A stretch of 28,887 nt of DNA from Bacilli bacterium (GTDB lineage Bacteria > Bacillota_I > Bacilli_A > RFN20 > CAG-631), in assembly GCA_900754115.1 (NCBI GenBank), contig CAAEBM010000036.1, positions 1 to 28,887 on the forward strand, given 5' to 3'. Positions 21,709-27,520 of the stretch are shown one piece after another. The translations under genes and the position numbers were made by a program. The notes below the pieces were generated by a model. It made no database searches. It was given only the letters and a program-made list of their open reading frames with translations, and was not told the DNA's origin. Each line of letters starts with the position of its first letter. The first letter of the stretch is position 1.

Positions 21709-22083
21709 TCAACATTTTTGTGCCATAAATTTTAAAACGCAATAATCTGGATCCGTCTTTCCTTGTTTATAAAACAAAGTATCTCCTTCTTTCCAAATTT
21801 CGTCTTTACTTTTTTGATCAGTTAAAACTTCCATCGTTCCAATCAATGTTATTCCAATATAACTAAAACGTCCACGTTTATAAAAATAAATACAAGCTTT
21901 GTTATTTAACTTAAAATGCTTTACTTTCATTGAAGAAGTATTTGTTGAAAAATAAAAATTATTTCCCTCTATTTTTCGCGGAGCAAACATTGCTTTTATA
22001 TGAGGAAATCCGTTTTCATCAATTGAAGAAAGCATTGCCGTTTTTTGTTCTTTAATCCATTCAAAAACTTTTTCTTTAGTCAT
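21709..22083 (-). CDS. Pyridoxamine 5'-phosphate oxidase-like flavin-binding protein, C-terminus cut by a stop
   Basis: Split-barrel FMN-binding protein of the PNPOx-like superfamily, 124 residues as read. The N-terminus KEKVFEWIKEQKTAMLSSID, the core FPHIKAMFAPRKIEGNNFYF and the stretch YIGITLIGTMEVL are typical of the small stand-alone group of unknown substrate; true PNPO function is unlikely. The family usually ends in a segment of the form KFTA-KGRYYSxFKSEDFEI. Here the frame reads KFMAQKC, then TGA, then VYKDLKTEWVKL and TAG at 21670-21672. The 12 residues after the TGA align with the missing tail, so the stop replaces a residue that is usually Arg, as a CGA-to-TGA change would. It may be a recent mutation or a tolerated shortening. 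The 74-residue gene lies 50 bp upstream on the same strand. Confidence 0.75.
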   Translation of the reverse strand: MTKEKVFEWIKEQKTAMLSSIDENGFPHIKAMFAPRKIEGNNFYFSTNTSSMKVKHFKLNNKACIYFYKRGRFSYIGITLIGTMEVLTDQKSKDEIWKEGDTLFYKQGKTDPDYCVLKFMAQKC

Positions 22084-22133
22084 TTTTTCACTCTTTCAAT
22101 TACTTTTTAAAATAATTAATGAAATATAAGAAA

Positions 22134-22358
22134 TTATTCGTCCACTTCAATGACTTTTAAATTATTAAAAGGACATTGACTAGCCGCTGAATCTAAAAGA
22201 TATTCATATTGTTCATCAACTTTGTAAATATATTCAAATAAAATAGGAACACTTTTAAATCCATATCTTTCTAAAGAAAGAAAAATATCGCATAAATGGC
22301 GACCAGCACAGCCTTCAGTACATAAATCAAAATCTAATATTTTTAAAAATTTTGCCAT
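22134..22358 (-). CDS. Small Cys-containing protein of unknown function
   Basis: 74-residue soluble protein, not recognised. It begins MAKFLKILDFDLCTEGCAGRH and has four Cys (13, 17, 23 and about 62), a Cys-x3-Cys-x5-Cys cluster near the N-terminus that could bind metal or a disulfide. No signal peptide or membrane segment is seen. AAAGGA lies 9 nt before the ATG. It is followed after 50 bp by the PNPOx-like gene, suggesting co-transcription and perhaps a shared redox role, which is inference. An 18-bp perfect palindrome lies 31 bp upstream of its start. Confidence 0.65.
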   Translation of the reverse strand: MAKFLKILDFDLCTEGCAGRHLCDIFLSLERYGFKSVPILFEYIYKVDEQYEYLLDSAASQCPFNNLKVIEVDE

Positions 22359-22389
22359 AATTTATTCCTTTCCTATCTAATATTACATT

Positions 22390-22407
22390 AAAAATGATAT
22401 CATTTTT
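22390..22407. promoter_or_regulatory. 18-bp palindrome, possible operator
   Basis: AAAAATGATATCATTTTT is perfectly self-complementary and lies 31 bp upstream of the 74-residue gene. Its position fits a repressor site, but no clear promoter can be paired with it. Confidence 0.45.
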
Positions 22408-22500
22408 TTGATGTTCTTACAATCTATTTAAAAATTACTTTTTTCATTTTTCATTTTTTATATAAAATAGAATTTTTTCTACCAAATTTCTACTTAGCAA

Positions 22501-22526
22501 ATAAAAAAGCCCTAAATTTAGGGCTT
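22501..22526. terminator. Terminator of the regulator-ATPase-HEPN operon
   Basis: The palindrome AAGCCCTAAATTTAGGGCTT (22507-22526) forms a strong stem. On the minus strand it is followed by TTTTTTAT, closing the operon that ends with the HEPN gene 68 nt upstream. The plus strand has only TTATTTTA after it. Confidence 0.88.
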
Positions 22527-22593
22527 ATTTTACGATTGTGTAAGGCATACGAAAAGGCTATTTTTTCAGCAAAAATTTTGTAAGTATTTTATT

Positions 22594-23253
22594 TCAAATC
22601 ATTACTTGAATAGAATCATTTATCTGTAAATCTTTTGTACACTCATTAATTGTTTTGCTAAATCCTTGTCTATATTCACTTGGTAGTAGAAACTTCACAT
22701 TAGCAATATTGTGTTTTATTGTATTATCAATAATATTATTGATAATACATTCTTCATATGTTTCCGCAAACAAAAAATTATGATGACTGATTCTATTTCT
22801 TAACACACGGAAAGCATTTAAATTTATTTTTAGAGTTTCCAAATTATAAACATCTTGAAATACCATTTTATTTTTTAAAACTAATTGAATAAGTTCACCT
22901 AATGTAAGTTGCTCTAATGTAAAAGAAACAGATTTATATTTCTTTTGTTTTTTGATAAATTGTTCAGTCTTTACTAAATTAGAATCATCATTCTCAAATT
23001 TATTTCCAATACATGCTCGCATAAATTCTTCTACTGTTGCCATGTAAATATAAAGATTATCTCTCAATCGTTTATCGTAGCGATAAAATCCAGATACTTT
23101 TGTATATGATGGAAATTCATCAGATGCAGATTTGCAATAATTTATAATACGCTGATATTGTACCATTCCCTTTAGTGCTATATACTTTTTGGCTTCTTCT
23201 AATTCTTTTGAATTTTCATATTTCATTTGATTTAATATATTTTCAAATTTCAT
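22594..23253 (-). CDS. HEPN-domain Abi-like protein
   Basis: Helical protein of 219 residues resembling the Abi_2/AbiD-AbiF group of phage-abortive-infection proteins. GFYRYDKRLRDNLYIYMATVEEFMRA (about 55-80) matches the family pattern of an aromatic-x-Asp-x-Arg-Leu-Arg helix. The HEPN ribonuclease signature R-N-x3-H is present as RNRISH (Arg152, Asn153, His157), with a second His158. HEPN proteins of this type are usually metal-independent RNases acting on tRNA or mRNA in defence or toxin systems. No dedicated antitoxin is adjacent. It begins 2 nt after the ATPase stop, with its ribosome binding site inside the ATPase end (AGGGG), so it is tightly coupled to that operon. A role in phage defence is inferred from the family. 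Confidence 0.72.
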   Translation of the reverse strand: MKFENILNQMKYENSKELEEAKKYIALKGMVQYQRIINYCKSASDEFPSYTKVSGFYRYDKRLRDNLYIYMATVEEFMRACIGNKFENDDSNLVKTEQFIKKQKKYKSVSFTLEQLTLGELIQLVLKNKMVFQDVYNLETLKINLNAFRVLRNRISHHNFLFAETYEECIINNIIDNTIKHNIANVKFLLPSEYRQGFSKTINECTKDLQINDSIQVMI

Positions 23254-23255
23254 TT

Positions 23256-24020
23256 TTAACCCCTATAATTATTTACTTCTTCCATAAAAATTACCGATGA
23301 TATAATACGTTTTTCTTTTGATTTAGCCTTTTCCTTTATCTTTCTATTTATTACCTTTTCAATTATAGCATTTTGCTTATCATATTCCAACGAATAAAAC
23401 TTTTTGTAAATATAACTATTTTTACTAGGTAATTCAATTTCTTTTATGTAAGTTTCATAATTATCTTCAATCATAATGATGCGATCGGTTTCATTCATTT
23501 TTGAAACTAAATATTTTTGTAATTCTGTTTTTCCACTACCTGTTAAGCCACTGATGACAATGGATTGATATCCTTGAATCAAATAAGCTAAAAGATCATG
23601 AATCAGTTTTGGACATAATTGAGAGTCATTTTCAACAATTTTTAAAGTAGGAGAAATTTTTCTTATTGAAAAAGTGGCTACTTTTTCATTGTTTTTTCGT
23701 GCCAAAGCGGGATGGATTGCACTTAAACGATAATTTTTAAAAGAGATGTTTAAAATAGGATTTTTTACAGAAAAAGGCTTTAGTGAATAATTGGCTAATT
23801 GTTTTAAAATAGAGAATACTTCTTCATTTGAGATGTCAACTTGAAGAATATGACGTCCCAATTGATTATCTTGTCCGTAAAATTCACAGCCATTATATTG
23901 TATATCTGTTAAATTTTCGGTAAAGATATCTTTTAAAAAAGATTGTTCAATGATTTCTTGACATTTTTTGTCATCTGGTTGAATGATTAAATTTGCTTTA
24001 TTTTCTTTCTTTAAGTTCAT
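23256..24020 (-). CDS. CpaF/VirB11-like secretion ATPase, C-terminal half replaced
   Basis: 254 residues. The N-terminal domain (about 35-122) has the CpaF/VirB11 pattern: LTDIQYNG, a PFSVKNPILNISF-YRLSAIHPAL segment, and FSIRK. Walker A is GLTGSGKT at 158-165. RIIMIEDNYE (180-189) is the Asp-box strand, as in the family's IITIEDTAEL. From about residue 195 the sequence leaves the family: the expected Walker B (PD-x-I-x-x-GE-x-RG), His box and C-terminal helices are missing. A Lys/Ile-rich tail of about 60 residues ends at the HEPN gene. Without Walker B the protein should not hydrolyse ATP normally. It starts 23 nt inside the end of the pilin-like gene. A degraded or rearranged gene is more likely than a new subfamily. 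Confidence 0.68.
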   Translation of the reverse strand: MNLKKENKANLIIQPDDKKCQEIIEQSFLKDIFTENLTDIQYNGCEFYGQDNQLGRHILQVDISNEEVFSILKQLANYSLKPFSVKNPILNISFKNYRLSAIHPALARKNNEKVATFSIRKISPTLKIVENDSQLCPKLIHDLLAYLIQGYQSIVISGLTGSGKTELQKYLVSKMNETDRIIMIEDNYETYIKEIELPSKNSYIYKKFYSLEYDKQNAIIEKVINRKIKEKAKSKEKRIISSVIFMEEVNNYRG

Positions 24021-24399
24021 AACGTAAAATCTTCTCCGTTTTTAAATTTTGATATAAAATGATGATTTTAATTTGGATGCTATTACAAGGAACCGAAGCA
24101 ATAGCACAACTTTTCAAACTTTTAGAATCATAAAAATAATAAAACAAAGAAAATTCAAATTGTGGGAAAGATTGTGTTAAGGTTGTCTTTACATATTTTT
24201 TTATTTTTTCTTTATCCAATTCAATTGCATGAAATCCCATTTCTCCTGATTCTAATAAACTATCTAGATTTAAGCAATCTTCTATGAGGTATTCGTTTAT
24301 GAGTAGGGTTGAAGTTGTCATTTTCGTTTTGCAATCGGTGGAAATAAAAAGTTGTAAACAACAAATCCAACTTAAAATAAATAAAAAACAATTATGCAT
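23998..24399 (-). CDS. Small exported or pilin-like protein upstream of the ATPase
   Basis: 133-residue protein not recognised by family. The first 20 residues (MHNCFLFILSWICCLQLFIS) form one hydrophobic segment without basic residues before it, followed by a polar domain with several Cys and a Lys/Arg-rich end. This resembles pseudopilins (TadE-like) that sit next to CpaF-type ATPases, but no canonical processing site or Glu+5 is apparent, so the label rests mainly on position. The start overlaps the previous stop (TAATG), and the end overlaps the ATPase start by 23 nt. A simple signal-anchored protein is the alternative. Confidence 0.55.
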   Translation of the reverse strand: MHNCFLFILSWICCLQLFISTDCKTKMTTSTLLINEYLIEDCLNLDSLLESGEMGFHAIELDKEKIKKYVKTTLTQSFPQFEFSLFYYFYDSKSLKSCAIASVPCNSIQIKIIILYQNLKTEKILRYELKERK

Positions 24400-25397
24400 T
24401 ATTGTTCATACTCCACACCTACTAATGGGGTGTCACATTCTTCAAAATAAAATTTTGAATTCGTTTCTCCCCACAAGGAACGATTCAAACAAATCTTTCC
24501 ACGGACATAAAAGGTATTTTTATTGATTCCAACATTCGTAAAAATGACAGCATATAAAATTTCTCTTTCTTGACAATTTTGCGGAATAAAAAATGGATGT
24601 AATGTTTCGCCACAACGGGGATTATAATGTTCATAAATTGTGCCATCGTATTGATCTTGATAAAATCGATACTCTTCTACTAAATAAAACCAGTTGTTTT
24701 TTTGTCTCAGTGCAAATTCTATATCTACAGAATTTGCAGTAGGTTTGCTAAAATCTGAATTTTTAAAAGAAGTATAGATTCTTAAAGTAGCTGATGACAT
24801 TTCTTCCATTTCGTATTGCGAAACACTTTTTATAAATAATGAGATGTCATCAAATGAGACATAACGATTATAATCTTGATAGATGGCTTTGATTCCTGTA
24901 GTAGAGATGGTTTCATATTCATAGCTGACTTCATTGAGACTAGAATTAAATCCAATTTTGAATTTTGTAATAGCTGGAGTCATGGTCGTAATCATTTGGG
25001 TTTGCGTTGATGAATTGGTATAAGAATTTTTTTCGCAACTATAGATTGTCATTTCATCAGAAGAAATAACATCTGTATCCTCATAGATAATTGTGATTTT
25101 AATGTTTTTCGATTGCCTATAAAATTGAAATGGTTGATATTCTAAAGTATAAGAAGATCCAATGCTTGAACCTTTCACTTTTGTAGAACTTTTTAATTGA
25201 TTATTTTCATAAATTTGAAAAGTATAATTATCGTTAGCATTGATTTGCATAAAATTGGTGAAATGTATTTTTACGGGTTCTTGAATATCTGATGTTTCAA
25301 TATATCCTTCAGTAAAAACAAAAGGTAAGGGAATCAATTTTTCTATAGATGTTGGAGTTAAAATCACTCCTATGCATGCAAAAATTTTAGACCACAT
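24399..25397 (-). CDS. Exported-looking protein of unknown function
   Basis: 332-residue protein. The N-terminus MWSKIFACIGVILTPTSIEK has one Lys and then a hydrophobic stretch, like a weak signal peptide or anchor; no lipobox or cell-wall sorting signal is visible. The rest is Ser/Thr/Asn/Tyr-rich with many alternating short strands, typical of an extracellular beta-rich domain, and five or six Cys. Its start overlaps the regulator gene by 11 nt and its stop overlaps the next ATG, so it is translated as part of the operon. I do not recognise a family. The context suggests a surface or pilus-tip component. Confidence 0.6.
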   Translation of the reverse strand: MWSKIFACIGVILTPTSIEKLIPLPFVFTEGYIETSDIQEPVKIHFTNFMQINANDNYTFQIYENNQLKSSTKVKGSSIGSSYTLEYQPFQFYRQSKNIKITIIYEDTDVISSDEMTIYSCEKNSYTNSSTQTQMITTMTPAITKFKIGFNSSLNEVSYEYETISTTGIKAIYQDYNRYVSFDDISLFIKSVSQYEMEEMSSATLRIYTSFKNSDFSKPTANSVDIEFALRQKNNWFYLVEEYRFYQDQYDGTIYEHYNPRCGETLHPFFIPQNCQEREILYAVIFTNVGINKNTFYVRGKICLNRSLWGETNSKFYFEECDTPLVGVEYEQ

Positions 25398-25761
25398 ATT
25401 GCAAAAACTCCAAAACTGCTTTTCTTTTTAAACGATAAAAAGTGCTTTTTGAATAGACTCCAAACCACCAACTATGATCTTTTTTAGAAAAAAATTCATT
25501 TTGAATAATTCGACTTGATTCGCAATCCATGGAGTTTAAAATATTATCGATATAAGTGATATAACTTTCACAATAGCTAAGGCTAATATCATTTTTAATA
25601 TCAACCATCCTGTAAATTCCTTCTTTTTCTTGAACCATGTCATGCAATAAATCATGATTGACCATTAATAATTTGACTCGAATATATTCCTTTCCATATT
25701 GAGCAATACAGTTACATTGAATTTTAAATGAACTTTCTAAAATGGTTTTATCTAAAATCAT
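25387..25761 (-). CDS. MG284/MPN403-type regulator (sigma-70 region 4-like)
   Basis: 124-residue protein resembling the MG284/MPN403 family of mycoplasmas and relatives, and the ArpU-type phage regulators. The diagnostic part is C-terminal: YCESYITYIDNILNSMD, then RIIQNEFFSKKDHSWWFGVY, then the recognition helix YSKSTFYRLKRKAVLEFL (about 102-119). This is a sigma-70 region-4-like helix-turn-helix. An N-terminal domain of about 55 residues with two Cys is of unknown role. It is the first gene of the five-gene operon and so is likely to control it or a related regulon; that is inference. AAGGAGG lies 9 nt before the ATG. Confidence 0.75.
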   Translation of the reverse strand: MILDKTILESSFKIQCNCIAQYGKEYIRVKLLMVNHDLLHDMVQEKEGIYRMVDIKNDISLSYCESYITYIDNILNSMDCESSRIIQNEFFSKKDHSWWFGVYSKSTFYRLKRKAVLEFLQYVV

Positions 25762-25827
25762 GTTTGTTCCTCCTTTTTTTTAATTGTTGCATATTCATTT
25801 TGCAAAATTTGTCAAATCGTGTCAGAT

Positions 25828-25856
25828 ATTATAAAAATATGTCCACATTTATACAA
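25828..25856 (-). promoter_or_regulatory. Promoter of the regulator operon
   Basis: The minus strand has TTGTAT (25851-25856), a 17-nt spacer and TATAAT (25828-25833), about 67 nt upstream of the regulator ATG. An inverted repeat tatac (25850-25854) / gtata (25861-25865) overlaps the -35 element. The palindrome ATTTTGCAAAAT lies at about 25798-25809 in the leader. Both are possible operator sites. Confidence 0.6.
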
Positions 25857-25892
25857 TATCGTATAATTTTGAAAAAACTTTTGAAAATAAAA

Positions 25893-25923
25893 AAACTGCT
25901 ATTGAATGACTCAATAACAGTTT
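25893..25923 (-). terminator. Hairpin with T run between the regulator and DUF2188 genes
   Basis: AAACTGCTATTGA / TCAATAACAGTTT form a 13-bp stem with one mismatch and a 5-nt loop; seven T follow on the minus strand. It is the third terminator-like element after the DUF2188 gene and has no clear gene of its own. The rest of 25762-26125 holds only the regulator promoter and the two hairpins listed separately. Confidence 0.7.
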
Positions 25924-26057
25924 CAAAAGAGTATAACAATGTTTATTGCTCTTCTTTTACTTTTTTATTTCAATTCAAGTTTTAAATCATGAAGTCTTGT
26001 TGAAAAAAACAACGAAAATTAAGTTAATTAATTCAATCATAATGCATTTTTAAATAA

Positions 26058-26087
26058 AAAATACAGCTTTTTTACAAGCTGTATTTT
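26058..26087. terminator. Strong bidirectional terminator downstream of the DUF2188 gene
   Basis: A perfect 12-bp stem aaaatacagctt / aagctgtatttt with a 6-nt loop. T runs follow on the minus strand. Confidence 0.88.
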
Positions 26088-26098
26088 GTCAACAGTCT

Positions 26099-26122
26099 AA
26101 AACTGCTACTGAATGCAGTTTT
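26099..26122. terminator. Short hairpin directly after the DUF2188 gene
   Basis: AAAACTGC / GCAGTTTT form an 8-bp stem. Its left part aaaactgctactgaatg (26099-26115) matches 25892-25908 at 16 of 17 positions. It is in tandem with the stronger terminator at 26058-26087. Confidence 0.65.
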
Positions 26123-26125
26123 TAT

Positions 26126-26401
26126 TTACTTTGTACTTTTTCTTCTTCTTGATGATGAGGTAGTAGATCTAGAACGATGTGATTTGTTCCGTGGATCATT
26201 CCCATAAGAAGTTGCTAAACGGATTTTTCCATCTTTACCATGAATTAAAAACTCACTAGAAGTTTCCATGGCTAATTTACGTCCATATTTCATTGCTTCT
26301 TTTTGAGTGGAATAATTTCCTTTAGATTTACTTGATTCACCATTGACAACATGCCATTTTCCATCAGTTTTATGGTATGTTACATGAATTGAACGTCTCA
26401 T
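26126..26401 (-). CDS. DUF2188 domain protein
   Basis: 91-residue soluble protein. The DUF2188 core spans about residues 5-72: HVTYHKTDGKWHVVNGESS, KSKGNYSTQKEAMKYGRKLA, then EFLIHGKDGKIRLATSYGNDPR, matching the family's pattern of a histidine-started strand, an Ala-rich helix and an IHGKDG turn followed by YGNDPR. A Ser/Arg/Lys-rich tail (about 73-91) is added and could bind nucleic acid. Molecular function of the family is unknown. AAAGGA is 9-10 nt before the ATG. It stands alone between a divergent gene on the right and tandem terminators on the left. Confidence 0.87.
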   Translation of the reverse strand: MRRSIHVTYHKTDGKWHVVNGESSKSKGNYSTQKEAMKYGRKLAMETSSEFLIHGKDGKIRLATSYGNDPRNKSHRSRSTTSSSRRRKSTK

Positions 26402-26519
26402 ATTATCATTTTCCTTTCATTTTTTCTACCTAGTATTATTTTTAGAGTATTTAGGCTTTTTATTCAAAAAAAATTATCAAATTTTACCAAAAATCATATA
26501 TATAAAATAGGTGAATGGA

Positions 26520-27194
26520 ATGAGAGTATTAGTTTACAATGAAGATTCAAATAAGATGGAAAGATATGAACGTTCGTTGGGATCACCAATGCCTTATATC
26601 AAAAATAAGTATTTAACTTTAAAAGAATTTAAAGGAAGTACGAAAAGTAAAATCTTATGGACAACAAAAAAAACGATGGAAGCCTTTAATACAACTAGAC
26701 AAAGATGGGGAAAACCCATTTACGTAGGATATGCTTTTAAAAGAATTTTTGAAGGAGGTCATTCAGGACAAAGTCAACATTATGCGGGCGTATCTTTTGA
26801 TACTGCACAAAATTTAAGTGTAAAGAAAAGAACAGAATTGTACAATTTAGCAAAAAAATTAAAAGTTTGGACTTATGTTGAACCTTTACGTTTAACACCT
26901 AGATGGCTACATTTTGATAAAAGAGCGACTCCTCCTGCTTGTTCTGCTGGGTATCCCGCTTTAAAAAGAAATGATAAAGGAGTTTATGTTTTAGTATTAC
27001 AAGATGCTTTAAATGCTTTAGGATATAGTACAGGTGGTTTAGATGGAATTTATGGTAGTGCAACCAATACTGCTGTGACTTCTTTTCAAAAAAAATATGA
27101 TATCAATGAAAGTGGTGTAAAATGTAATACTTGGAAAAAATTATCTTCTTTAGTTGTAGGAAAAGGGAAAGGCTCTAAAGTTCAATATTATTAA
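26520..27194 (+). CDS. M15-type peptidase fused to a peptidoglycan-binding domain
   Basis: 224 residues. An N-terminal MRVLVYNEDSNKMERY region and a D,D-peptidase fold (about 40-135) carry the M15 zinc motifs: SQHYAGVSFD gives Ser85-x-His87-x2-Gly90-x3-Asp94, preceded by GGHSG, and RWLHFDKR gives His131-x-Asp133. A PG_binding_1 domain follows (about 144-211; LKRNDKGVYVLVLQDALNAL, then GGLDGIYGSATNTAV). No signal peptide is present. Similar proteins occur in sporulating Firmicutes, where they may act on spore or cell-wall peptidoglycan after release or by another route; that is inference. ATG 26520 has AGGTG 6 nt upstream and is preferred over the in-frame GTG at 26511. A possible TTATCA-17-TATATA promoter lies at 26474-26502. 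Confidence 0.85.
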   Translation: MRVLVYNEDSNKMERYERSLGSPMPYIKNKYLTLKEFKGSTKSKILWTTKKTMEAFNTTRQRWGKPIYVGYAFKRIFEGGHSGQSQHYAGVSFDTAQNLSVKKRTELYNLAKKLKVWTYVEPLRLTPRWLHFDKRATPPACSAGYPALKRNDKGVYVLVLQDALNALGYSTGGLDGIYGSATNTAVTSFQKKYDINESGVKCNTWKKLSSLVVGKGKGSKVQYY

Positions 27195-27223
27195 TAAAAT
27201 AGTTTACAATTTTAGTCTTTGAT

Positions 27224-27250
27224 AAGTCATTCTAATCGGATGACTTTTTT
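27224..27250 (+). terminator. Intrinsic terminator of the M15 peptidase gene
   Basis: AAGTCAT / ATGACTT form a 7-bp stem with a 9-nt loop, followed by a run of T. Confidence 0.82.
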
Positions 27251-27273
27251 AATAAAATTGTTATAGAATTTAC

Positions 27274-27302
27274 TTGATAAAAACCATTTTTACGACTAAA
27301 AT
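27274..27302 (+). promoter_or_regulatory. Possible promoter of the transglutaminase-like gene
   Basis: TTGATA (27274-27279), a 17-nt spacer and TAAAAT (27297-27302) lie about 220 nt upstream of the coding start, implying a leader of about 210 nt (27309-27520). The stretch 27303-27520 holds no recognisable element beyond small frames such as a 24-codon ORF at 27428-27502 without a good ribosome binding site. Confidence 0.5.
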
Positions 27303-27520
27303 GGAATTGTATTTCAAAAATGGATGAGCTATTTATGTATATTTTAGAATGATAGATAAATTAAAAATTAATCACAGGAATTTTTTATTGTTTTAATGAC
27401 TAAAGCTAGACAAGTAAAAAAATTAGAATGCTTTTAATGATAAAAAGTGAAAAGATAAAATATGTGACATTAAATGGTTTAGATGCAAAAAATTTAGCTT
27501 AAAATTAGGGAGGAAAAAAG

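Noticed and set aside
21670..22083. UGA read as tryptophan (mycoplasma code)
   Set aside because: The in-frame TGA in the PNPOx-like gene could suggest it, but cysK ends properly at a TGA coupled to the cysE start, the HEPN gene also ends in TGA, and tryptophan is encoded by TGG throughout.
22594..25761. Complete Tad/type II secretion or conjugation locus
   Set aside because: Only one truncated ATPase and a doubtful pilin-like protein are present. No TadB/TadC-type membrane platform, prepilin peptidase, relaxase or coupling protein is in the window.
25987..26040. 17-residue hydrophobic ORF (MIELINLIFVVFFNKTS) on the minus strand as a type I toxin
   Set aside because: It is shorter than known Fst- or TxpA-type toxins, has no ribosome binding site, and no antisense promoter is evident. 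The flanking hairpins are explained as terminators.
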